Of a stretch of DNA of 15,715 nt, positions 1-6,253 are shown in pieces. Within the stretch, counting starts at the first letter, position 1, and each line of letters begins with the position of its first letter. The stretch covers positions 1 to 15,715 of the forward strand of contig CAIXOY010000017.1 in the NCBI GenBank assembly GCA_903921135.1. Direction: 5' to 3'. The notes under the pieces were generated by a model. That model was not told where the DNA came from and did no database searches. It saw only the letters and a program-made list of their open reading frames with translations. The position numbers and the translations under genes were made by a program. This DNA is from an uncultured Gammaproteobacteria bacterium. GTDB lineage: Bacteria > Pseudomonadota > Gammaproteobacteria > Pseudomonadales > UBA5518.

Positions 1-93
1 CGGGCAGTAAAACGCCTGAACGAGGGCCGGCAGCACCTGCGACACGCCGAAGCCGACGTCGGTAATCTTCACTTCGCTGGCCGACACATGCGT
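1..93 (-). pseudogene. Internal fragment of a DUF3696-type AAA ATPase
   Basis: Read on the minus strand, bases 93 to 1 give an open frame containing DVGFGVSQVLPALVQ, a signature I associate with DUF3696-containing AAA ATPases (SMC/OLD-like proteins, some in defence or phage-linked loci). The frame runs off the left edge, so the C-terminal part including the Walker B region would lie outside the window. Recognisable similarity stops near base 85-93, where plus-strand trmJ coding begins; the frame stays open past that point but reads the trmJ antisense. No start codon or N-terminal Walker A is visible, so this is a broken gene or one side of an assembly join. The family call rests on about 30 residues. 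Confidence 0.5.
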
Positions 94-282
94 TTTTACG
101 AGCACCTCGAGCAGACCCTTGCCGAGATCGGCTTCCTGAAGCCCTCCGCGCCACGCCAGTTGATGACGCGCCTTCGCAGGCTCTTCAACCGCGTGCGACT
201 CGACCAGATGGAACTGAACATCCTGCGCGGCATGTTGACGGAGATCAGCAAGGCGGCGCGTGGCGAGGGCCCTCGCACTTGA
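88..282 (+). pseudogene. trmJ: 3' remnant of trmJ (tRNA Cm32/Um32 methyltransferase)
   Basis: The 64 codons from 88 match the conserved C-terminal end of TrmJ: RFYEHLEQ, a GFL segment, then LRRLFNRVRLDQMELNILRG. TrmJ is a SPOUT methyltransferase that 2'-O-methylates position 32 of several tRNAs, and it normally lies directly upstream of iscR. The SPOUT catalytic domain and knot are absent, because the sequence before about base 90 is unrelated and encodes an ATPase fragment on the other strand. The ATG at 88 is probably fortuitous. The remnant alone cannot be an active methyltransferase. Its stop codon overlaps the candidate -35 element of the iscR promoter. Confidence 0.8.
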
Positions 283-308
283 CCCTCCGCAGGCTGCACG
301 CGAATACT
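279..308 (+). promoter_or_regulatory. Candidate iscR promoter with possible IscR half-site
   Basis: TTGACC (279-284) and AATACT (303-308) are spaced by 18 bases and lie 30 bases upstream of the iscR start. The -10 sits within ATACTCGGTT (304-313), which resembles one half of the gammaproteobacterial type 1 IscR box (the TACTCGG half). I could not find a well-spaced left half, so autoregulation by holo-IscR is only suggested. Confidence 0.45.
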
Positions 309-337
309 CGGTTGGCCACCGCAGATGGAGAGCGCTG

Positions 338-826
338 ATGCGCCTCACCACCAAGGGACGATACGCCGTCACCGCCATGCTCGATCTCGCGCTGCATGCA
401 GCCGAGGGCCCGGTATGCCTGGGAGACATCGCGCGACGTCAGGAGATTTCCCTCTCGTATCTGGAGCAACTCTTTGCGCGCCTGCGGCGCAAGGGGCTGG
501 TCTCCAGCGTGCGAGGCCCCGGCGGCGGTTACCGCCTGCGCTGCCCGCCCGAAGAGATCCACATCGCACAGATCATCCATGCCGTGGACGAGTTCTACGA
601 GGCCACGGCCTGCGAGGGGCGCGGCGGTTGCCAGCAGGTCGGTGAGGTCTGCATCACCCACAGTCTCTGGGACGATCTCAGTCAGCAGATCCACTCTTTC
701 CTCAGCGCCATCACGCTGGGAGAGCTCGTGGGGCGTGGCGAGGTGCAGCGCGTCTCGCTCCGGCAGCATGAGCGCGATCAGCGCATGCGTGCCGCGGGCG
801 ACATCGTCGTCATGGCGCTTGGCTGA
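338..826 (+). CDS. iscR: IscR, Rrf2-family [2Fe-2S] transcription regulator
   Basis: This 162-residue protein starts MRLTTKGRYAVTAMLDLA, the standard IscR N-terminus, with a winged helix-turn-helix over residues 1-65 (RGPGGGYRL wing at 59-67). IscR senses Fe-S status: the [2Fe-2S] form usually represses the isc operon, and the apo form controls other targets. Cluster ligands are visible as Cys92, Cys98, Cys105 and His108. The Cys98-Cys105 loop (QQVGEV) has six residues, one more than the five in E. coli IscR. The start at 338 is chosen over an in-frame ATG at 260 because homology begins there and GGAG lies at 327-330. It is 8 bases from iscS and probably co-transcribed with it. Confidence 0.95.
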   Translation: MRLTTKGRYAVTAMLDLALHAAEGPVCLGDIARRQEISLSYLEQLFARLRRKGLVSSVRGPGGGYRLRCPPEEIHIAQIIHAVDEFYEATACEGRGGCQQVGEVCITHSLWDDLSQQIHSFLSAITLGELVGRGEVQRVSLRQHERDQRMRAAGDIVVMALG

Positions 827-834
827 TACCCCCG

Positions 835-1995
835 ATGCGTCTTCCGGTGTATCTCGATTATCTCGCTACCACCCCCGTCGATCCGCGGGTGGCCGAGCGG
901 ATGGCCGGCTGCCTTGGCCGCGGTGGCCTCTTCGGCAATCCGGCCTCGCGCTCGCACGTGTACGGCTGGCAGGCCGAGGAGGCGGTCGAGAACGCCCGCC
1001 GTGAGGTGGCCGAACTCGCAGGCGCAGACCCGCGCGAGATCGTCTGGACCTCCGGCGCCACCGAGGCCGACAACCTGGCCATCAAGGGCGTGTTCGGCCA
1101 CGACCCCTCGAAAGGGCGCCATGTCATCAGCTGTCTGGCCGAGCACAAAGCCGTGCTCGACAGTTGCCGGCATCTGGAATCGAAGGGCGCCTCGCTCAGC
1201 TTGCTGGCCCCCGGTGCCGACGGGCGCGTGGATCCCGGTGCCTTGGCTGCAGCGCTGCGGCCCGACACCGTGCTCGTCAGCCTGATGCACGTGAACAACG
1301 AACTGGGCACGATCAACGACATTTCGGCTCTGGGCGCGATCTGTCGGGAGCGGGGCGTACTGTTCCATGTCGACGCGGCACAGAGCCTCGGGAAGGTGCC
1401 GATCGACCTCGGTCAGTTGCCGGTCGATCTGATGTCCTTTTCGGCCCACAAGCTCTACGGACCCAAGGGCATCGGCGCGCTCTATGTGCGCCGTCAGCCC
1501 CGGGTGATGCTCGAGGCGCAGATCCATGGCGGCGGGCATGAGCGCGGTATGCGCTCGGGCACCCTGGCCACGCATCAGTGCGTGGGCTTCGGCGAGGCCG
1601 CGCGGCTCGCGCGCCTCGAGATGGCCGCGGACGCCACGCGCATCGCCGGCCTGCGCGACCGGCTCTGGGAGGGCATCCGGGGGCTCGGTGGCCTGCACCG
1701 CAACGGGCACGCCGGGCACTGCATCGCCGGTGCGCTGAACGTGGCTTTCGAGGGGGTGGAGGGCGAGAGCCTGATGCTGGCCATGAAGGATCTCGCGATT
1801 TCCTCGGGTTCGGCCTGCAACTCGGCCAGCATCGAGCCCTCGCACGTGTTGCGGGCGATCGGCCTTCCCGATGCGCTGGCGCACGGGTCGCTCCGCTTCA
1901 GTCTTGGCCGCTTCAGCACCGTGGAAGACGTCGACTCGGCCATCGCCACCATCCGGCAGGCAGTGACGCGTCTGCGCGAGTCCGTCACGGCCTAG
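835..1995 (+). CDS. iscS: IscS-family cysteine desulfurase, short C-terminus
   Basis: This PLP enzyme converts L-cysteine to alanine and passes persulfide sulfur to Fe-S scaffolds or to tRNA-thiolation and cofactor pathways. At 386 residues it aligns without shift to E. coli IscS at the active site: His104 (LAEHK), Asp180 and Gln183 (HVDAAQS), PLP-binding Lys206 (SAHKLYGPKG) and catalytic Cys328 (SSGSACNSAS). The protein ends about 18 residues earlier than the usual 404, so the conserved WEM...IEWAHH-type tail, which contributes to IscU binding in E. coli, is missing. No Shine-Dalgarno is evident before ATG 835, so translation is probably coupled to iscR. iscU, iscA, hscBA and fdx do not follow. 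Confidence 0.93.
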   Translation: MRLPVYLDYLATTPVDPRVAERMAGCLGRGGLFGNPASRSHVYGWQAEEAVENARREVAELAGADPREIVWTSGATEADNLAIKGVFGHDPSKGRHVISCLAEHKAVLDSCRHLESKGASLSLLAPGADGRVDPGALAAALRPDTVLVSLMHVNNELGTINDISALGAICRERGVLFHVDAAQSLGKVPIDLGQLPVDLMSFSAHKLYGPKGIGALYVRRQPRVMLEAQIHGGGHERGMRSGTLATHQCVGFGEAARLARLEMAADATRIAGLRDRLWEGIRGLGGLHRNGHAGHCIAGALNVAFEGVEGESLMLAMKDLAISSGSACNSASIEPSHVLRAIGLPDALAHGSLRFSLGRFSTVEDVDSAIATIRQAVTRLRESVTA

Positions 1996-2000
1996 CACAC

Positions 2001-2022
2001 AAAGCCGCTCGGGGGCGTCTTT
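2001..2022 (+). terminator. Weak hairpin after iscS
   Basis: AAAGCCGC (2001-2008) can pair with GCGTCTTT (2015-2022), with one mismatch and a six-base loop TCGGGG. It begins 5 bases after the iscS stop and ends in a short T run. This has the shape of a weak intrinsic terminator separating iscRS from ndk, or of an attenuating hairpin. The U tract is only three bases, so efficiency is doubtful. Confidence 0.4.
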
Positions 2023-2026
2023 CCGC

Positions 2027-2056
2027 TTTCCGCGGCAGTGGGTTGCGGCCTATACT
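2027..2056 (+). promoter_or_regulatory. Candidate ndk promoter
   Basis: TATACT (2051-2056) is a good -10 hexamer. The best -35 candidate is TTTCCG (2027-2032), 18 bases upstream, which is weak. It lies about 55 bases before the ndk start and after the hairpin that follows iscS, so the ndk-to-der block probably has its own transcription start here. Confidence 0.5.
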
Positions 2057-2112
2057 TCCCGCCCTTTTTCATCTTGCCTGCCCTCCCGGGCGGCCCTTCC
2101 GGAGACCCTCGC

Positions 2113-2541
2113 ATGGCCATCGAGCGCACGCTTTCCATCATCAAGCCCGACGCGGTCGTCAAGAACGCGATCGGCGAGATCTATGCCCGTTTCGAGAAGG
2201 CGGGTCTGCGCATCGTGGGCTCGAAGATGCTGCGCCTGTCCGAGGCCGTGGCCTCCGGCTTCTACGCCGAGCACCGCGAGCGCGGCTTCTTCCCGGCGCT
2301 GGTGGCCTTCATGACCTCCGGCCCGGTGATGGTCCAGGTGCTCGAAGGCGAGAACGCCGTGCTGCTGAATCGCGAGTTGATGGGCGCCACCAACCCCAAA
2401 GACGCCGCTGCCGGCACCATCCGCGCGGATTTCGCCTCGTCCATCGACGCCAACGCCGTCCACGGTTCCGATTCACCGCAGTCCGCGGCCCGCGAGATCG
2501 CCTATTTCTTCGCGGCCTCCGAACTCTGCCCGCGCGACTGA
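2113..2541 (+). CDS. ndk: Nucleoside diphosphate kinase
   Basis: Ndk moves the terminal phosphate from ATP to other NDPs through a phosphohistidine, balancing NTP and dNTP pools in the cytosol. The 142-residue protein has the family's usual length. It begins MAIERTLSIIKPDAV, has the substrate-binding segment GATNPKDAAAGTIRADF (91-107), and carries active-site His117 in NAVHGSDS. The start at 2113 is preferred over an in-frame ATG at 2038, because the extra 25 residues are not Ndk-like and GGAG lies at 2101-2104. rlmN follows after 7 bases. In many gammaproteobacteria ndk closely follows the isc operon; here it follows a reduced iscRS. Confidence 0.96.
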   Translation: MAIERTLSIIKPDAVVKNAIGEIYARFEKAGLRIVGSKMLRLSEAVASGFYAEHRERGFFPALVAFMTSGPVMVQVLEGENAVLLNRELMGATNPKDAAAGTIRADFASSIDANAVHGSDSPQSAAREIAYFFAASELCPRD

Positions 2542-2548
2542 GACGCAT

Positions 2549-3715
2549 ATGAGCGACGCCGGCGGGCTCATCGTGAGCGACGCCCCGCGCGACGCGGCGG
2601 GGCGGGTCAATTTGCTCGGAATGAGCCGCGCCGCGCTGCAGGAGTTCTTGGTCGGCCTGGGCGAGAAACCCTACCGCGCCCTGCAGCTGATGAAGTGGAT
2701 CTACCACCAGGGCGTGTCTGATTTCTCTGCCATGACCGACGTGGGTCGCGAACTGCGCGAGCGGCTCGCAGCCTGCGCGGAGATCCGTCCTCCAGAGGTG
2801 GCAGAGGAGCACATCTCCGCCGACGGCACTCGCAAGTGGCTGATCCGCGTCGATGGCGGCAGTTGCGTCGAAACGGTTTTCATCCCCGAAGACGGCCGCG
2901 GCACCCTGTGTGTGTCTTCCCAGGTCGGCTGCTCGCTCGATTGCAGCTTCTGCTCCACCGGCAAGCAGGGCTTCCAGCGGGATCTCAGCTCCGCCGAGAT
3001 CATCGGCCAGGTCTGGATCGCGGCGCGAGCCTTCGGCCTCCCCAAGAAAGGCGGCCAGAGGCGCATCACCAACGTCGTGATGATGGGCATGGGCGAACCC
3101 CTGCTCAATTTCGACAACGTCGTCACCGCCACCGACCTGATGATGGACGACTTCGCTTACGGCATCTCCAAGCGCCGCGTGACCCTGAGCACCGCAGGCG
3201 TGGTGCCAGCGCTCGATCGTCTCGCCAAGCTGAGCGAGGTCTCGCTCGCGATTTCCCTGCACGCGCCGAACGACGCGCTGCGCGACCAGCTGGTCCCCGT
3301 GAACCGGCGTTACCCGATCCGTGAATTGCTCGCATCGGCGCGCAACTACATCGGCGCCCAGTCCGACACCAAGCGCGTGGTCACGGTGGAGTACACCCTG
3401 ATCAGCGAGGTGAACGACCGCCCCGAGCATGCCCATGAGCTCGCGGCGCTGCTGCGGGATTACCCCTGCAAGATCAACCTGATTCCCTTCAACCCCTTCG
3501 ATGCCTCCGACTACCGGCGCCCCAGCCGCAACGCCGTCAGCCGCTTCTGGAACATCCTCACGGAGGCGGGCCTGCGCGTGACCGTGCGCAGCACCCGGGG
3601 CGATGACATCGACGCTGCCTGCGGGCAACTCGTGGGCAGGGTGGAGGACCGCACCCGGCGCTCCGAGCGCCACCGGGCCGCACGCGCCAGACCGGCCGCG
3701 GCGGGGGCTGCGTGA
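2549..3715 (+). CDS. rlmN: RlmN, dual-specificity 23S rRNA/tRNA adenine-C2 methyltransferase
   Basis: RlmN is a radical SAM enzyme that methylates C2 of A2503 in 23S rRNA and A37 in some tRNAs. The CxxxCxxC motif that binds the 4Fe-4S cluster is at Cys128, Cys132 and Cys135 (GCSLDCSFCSTGKQGF). The methyl-carrying Cys is expected to be Cys358 (DIDAACGQL), and Cys121 matches the second conserved cysteine (TLCVSSQVGC). GMGEPL at 180-185 is the SAM-binding segment. Length is 388 residues, with a basic Arg/Ala-rich tail after about residue 366 that looks dispensable. Its stop overlaps the pilW start (TGATG), which implies coupled translation. Confidence 0.96.
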   Translation: MSDAGGLIVSDAPRDAAGRVNLLGMSRAALQEFLVGLGEKPYRALQLMKWIYHQGVSDFSAMTDVGRELRERLAACAEIRPPEVAEEHISADGTRKWLIRVDGGSCVETVFIPEDGRGTLCVSSQVGCSLDCSFCSTGKQGFQRDLSSAEIIGQVWIAARAFGLPKKGGQRRITNVVMMGMGEPLLNFDNVVTATDLMMDDFAYGISKRRVTLSTAGVVPALDRLAKLSEVSLAISLHAPNDALRDQLVPVNRRYPIRELLASARNYIGAQSDTKRVVTVEYTLISEVNDRPEHAHELAALLRDYPCKINLIPFNPFDASDYRRPSRNAVSRFWNILTEAGLRVTVRSTRGDDIDAACGQLVGRVEDRTRRSERHRAARARPAAAGAA

Positions 3716-4485
3716 TGCTCGCCCTGCGGTGCATCAGCCTTGCGGCGCTGGTGTTGCTCGCGGCGACGAGCGGCTGCGTCACGACCACCGAGGGCGGCTT
3801 CAAGGCCGACCGCAAGGAGGAGGTCGCTCGCCGTGTGGACGCCGCGACCCAGTACCTGCAGAAGGGCAATACCGAGCAGGCCATCGTTCACCTGCGTCGC
3901 GCCCTCGAGATCGATCCGCGCTCGGCACCGGTCAACGAGACCCTGGCCCGGGTCTTCGCCCAGTCCGGAGAATACGAACTGGCCGACCAGCACTTCCGCG
4001 CCGCGATTGATGCCGAGCCCGGCTTTTCGCGTGCCCGCAACAACTACGCGGCTTTCCTTTACAGCCGGGGCGAGGTTGACGCGGCGATCGTCCAGTTGGA
4101 GAAAGTCACGGCCGACACGCTCTACGAAAAACGCGCCGACGCCTTCACCAATCTCGGCAAGGCCTATTTGCGCAAGGGCGAGACAGCCAAGGCAGAGGAA
4201 GTCTTCGATCGCGCGATCAAGATGGACCGGCGCCAGGCTGCAGCCATGCTGGAACTCGCCGATATCAACGTGCAACGGGGACAGTATCCCGAGGCATCAC
4301 GGGTTTTCGGTTTCTACCGTGCTGCGGGCTTGCGCCCCACGCCACGCAGCCTGTTGATCGGCATCCGTATCGCGCGCGCGACGGGCGAGCGCGACACCGA
4401 GGCCAGCTACGCCTTGCAATTGAAGGGGCTCTACCCCGAGTCTGACGAATACCGGACCTACCAAGCGATGCCACCGGCAAGGTAA
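3715..4485 (+). CDS. pilW: PilW/PilF-type type IV pilus biogenesis lipoprotein
   Basis: The first 20 residues form a lipoprotein signal with lipobox TSGC, giving acylated Cys21. Val at +2 predicts outer-membrane sorting. Residues 37-208 hold about five TPR units (for example EQAIVHLRRALEIDP at 54-68 and AKAEEVFDRAIKMD at 158-171). PilW (PilF in Pseudomonas) is the pilotin that helps secretin PilQ assemble in the outer membrane. The position between rlmN and rodZ is the usual one. ATG 3715 overlaps the rlmN stop; an adjacent GTG at 3712 would add one residue. Six bases separate it from rodZ. The length of 256 residues is normal. Confidence 0.88.
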   Translation: MLALRCISLAALVLLAATSGCVTTTEGGFKADRKEEVARRVDAATQYLQKGNTEQAIVHLRRALEIDPRSAPVNETLARVFAQSGEYELADQHFRAAIDAEPGFSRARNNYAAFLYSRGEVDAAIVQLEKVTADTLYEKRADAFTNLGKAYLRKGETAKAEEVFDRAIKMDRRQAAAMLELADINVQRGQYPEASRVFGFYRAAGLRPTPRSLLIGIRIARATGERDTEASYALQLKGLYPESDEYRTYQAMPPAR

Positions 4486-4491
4486 ACGACC

Positions 4492-5007
4492 ATGGTTCCA
4501 GAAGAACAACCCAAAGCTGATCCGCGCTCCCCTGGCCTCCTGCTGAAGAACGCCCGCGAGGCTGCGGGTCTCAGCGTCGAACAGGTGGCCGACAAGCTCC
4601 ACCTGCTGAAATCGGTGGTGAGCTCGCTCGAGAAAGACTGTTATGACCGCATCCGCGGCGACACCTTCGCGCGCGGCTACCTGCGCAACTACGCCCGCCT
4701 GCTGGGGATGGACGCCGACGATATCGTCGGCTGTTTCAACTCCAAGGCAGCCCGCGGCGGCCCCTCCCGCGCCGAAGCCAAGGTGGTGCGGCGCCGCGAG
4801 CCCCTCGGTGGCGGCTCCGGGGCAGGGCGCCTCGGCATGGTGGCCGCTCTGCTCGCGCTGAGCGGGCTGTTCCTGTTCCAGATGCGCGAAGAGCCGGTGC
4901 CCGAAAGCGCCGTGCGCTCTGCAGCGCCGCTCACCGTTGAGACCGCGCGGGGCGAGCAGGCGCTCGCGGGCGCGGCCCTCGCCGCTGTCAGCATCGACGC
5001 CAACTGA
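4492..5007 (+). CDS. rodZ: Short RodZ-like HTH membrane protein
   Basis: RodZ links MreB filaments to the cell-wall elongation machinery. Residues 15-82 form the cytoplasmic Cro/CI-like HTH (LLLKNAREAAGLSVEQVADKL; GDTFARGYLRNYARLLG). A Gly/Arg-rich linker follows, then one membrane helix at about 113-130 (LGMVAALLALSGLFLF). Only about 40 residues remain outside, so the periplasmic DUF4115 domain of full-length RodZ (about 330 residues) is missing. The frame ends cleanly at TGA 5005-5007 and ispG begins 17 bases later, leaving no room for a frameshifted remainder. MreB contacts, which use the HTH, could survive; periplasmic functions could not. Confidence 0.85.
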   Translation: MVPEEQPKADPRSPGLLLKNAREAAGLSVEQVADKLHLLKSVVSSLEKDCYDRIRGDTFARGYLRNYARLLGMDADDIVGCFNSKAARGGPSRAEAKVVRRREPLGGGSGAGRLGMVAALLALSGLFLFQMREEPVPESAVRSAAPLTVETARGEQALAGAALAAVSIDAN

Positions 5008-5024
5008 GGCACCGGAGTTTCACC

Positions 5025-6143
5025 ATGCACGCTTCGCCCATCGTCCGCCGCATCTCGCGCCAGATCATGGTCGGCAACGTGCCGGTGGGCGGCGGCGCGC
5101 CGATCAGCATCCAGAGCATGACCAACACCGAGACCTGCGACGTCGAGGCGACGGTGCGTCAGGTGCAGGCCCTGGCCGATGCCGGTGCCGATATCGTCCG
5201 CGTCTCGGTGCCCAGCATGGAGGCGGCAGAGGCCTTCCGGTTGATCCGCCAGCGCTCGCCCGTGCCGCTGGTCTCCGATATCCACTTCGACTACAAGATC
5301 GCGCTTGCCGCGGCTGCCGCCGGTGCAGACTGCCTGCGCATCAACCCCGGCAATATCGGTCGCGATGACAAGGTCCGCGCGGTGGTCGACTGTGCGAAGG
5401 ACCACGGCATCCCCATCCGCATCGGCGTGAACGCCGGCTCGCTCGAGAAGGAACTGCAGCGCAAATACGGCGAACCCACCGCCGATGCGCTCGTCGAGTC
5501 GGCCATGCGCCATATCGATCTTCTCGACAAGCACGACTTCCAGAACTTCAAGATCAGCCTCAAGGCCTCCGAGATCTTCATGACCGTCGCGGCCTATCGC
5601 AAGATCGCCACGCAGATCGATCAGCCCCTGCACCTCGGCATCACCGAGGCGGGCGGGCTGCGTTCCGGTACCGTCAAGTCTGCCGTGGGCCTCGGGATGC
5701 TGCTGATGGACGGCATCGGCGACACGGTGCGGATCTCGCTCGCGGCCGATCCGGTGGAGGAGGTGAAGGTCGGCTGGGATCTGCTGAAGAGCCTCCGGCT
5801 GCGCAGCCGTGGCATCAATTTCGTGGCCTGCCCGAGTTGCTCGCGGCAGAACTTCGATGTGATCGGCACCATCAACGAGCTCGAGCGCCGGCTCGAGGAT
5901 GTGCGAGCGCCGCTCGATGTGGCTGTCATCGGCTGCTACGTGAACGGCCCAGGCGAATCGCGCGAGGTCGATGTTGGCGTCACCGGCAGCAGCCCCGCCA
6001 ACATGATCTTCGTGGACGGCAAGCCCCACCACAAAGTGGAGTCCGGCTCCCTGATCGACGATCTGGAGCGTACCGTCCGCGAGGCCCTCGCCCGCAAGGC
6101 GGCTGCAGCAGAAGCTGCCGAAGAGCTGATCGCCCGCGGCTGA
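5025..6143 (+). CDS. ispG: IspG, 4-hydroxy-3-methylbut-2-enyl diphosphate synthase
   Basis: IspG (GcpE) reductively opens the cyclic MEcPP ring to HMBPP, the penultimate step of the non-mevalonate isoprenoid pathway. The 372-residue protein has the bacterial two-domain form: a TIM barrel (VRVSVPSMEAAEAF; SDIHFDYKIAL; CLRINPGNIG) and a C-terminal 4Fe-4S domain. Cluster ligands are Cys269 and Cys272 (ACPSCSRQNF), Cys304 and Glu311 (GCYVNGPGES). The start at 5025 gives a normal N-terminus, including ISIQSMTNTET at 27-37; GGAG lies just upstream. It follows rodZ as in many gammaproteobacteria. A 110-base gap with a possible promoter separates it from hisS. Confidence 0.96.
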   Translation: MHASPIVRRISRQIMVGNVPVGGGAPISIQSMTNTETCDVEATVRQVQALADAGADIVRVSVPSMEAAEAFRLIRQRSPVPLVSDIHFDYKIALAAAAAGADCLRINPGNIGRDDKVRAVVDCAKDHGIPIRIGVNAGSLEKELQRKYGEPTADALVESAMRHIDLLDKHDFQNFKISLKASEIFMTVAAYRKIATQIDQPLHLGITEAGGLRSGTVKSAVGLGMLLMDGIGDTVRISLAADPVEEVKVGWDLLKSLRLRSRGINFVACPSCSRQNFDVIGTINELERRLEDVRAPLDVAVIGCYVNGPGESREVDVGVTGSSPANMIFVDGKPHHKVESGSLIDDLERTVREALARKAAAAEAAEELIARG

Positions 6144-6201
6144 GGCCGCGCCAACACGGATTTTCCCCGCGTTCCGGATCGCCCGCGTCCGCTGCAGTCG
6201 C

Positions 6202-6207
6202 TAAACT
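6202..6207 (+). promoter_or_regulatory. Possible -10 element upstream of hisS
   Basis: TAAACT lies 46 bases before the hisS start, in the 110-base gap between ispG and hisS. No good -35 is found at normal spacing (TTCCGG at 6172-6177 is 24 bases away), so an internal promoter for hisS-yfgM-bamB-der is only tentative. I see no T-box-like structure or leader peptide here. Confidence 0.25.
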
Positions 6208-6253
6208 ACGCCGCCGCCCGCGCGCCGGGGCCCACCATCCTTCGAGGAATCGC

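Noticed and set aside
260..337. Upstream ATG extending IscR by 26 residues
   Set aside because: The extension is not IscR-like, overlaps trmJ, and the start at 338 has a good Shine-Dalgarno and the conserved MRLTTKGRYAV opening.
2038..2112. Upstream ATG extending Ndk by 25 residues
   Set aside because: This start lies upstream of the candidate -10 (2051-2056), and the added peptide is not part of the Ndk family.
2309..3673. Long minus-strand open frames opposite rlmN, and similar ones opposite iscS, ispG, der and the acyl-CoA cassette
   Set aside because: High-G+C antisense shadows of well-identified plus-strand genes; the peptides are His/Ala/Gly/Arg-rich with no recognisable domain.
6144..6253. 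A riboswitch or T-box leader for hisS
   Set aside because: No T-box sequence, His-rich leader peptide or convincing antiterminator pairing was found in the 110 bases.
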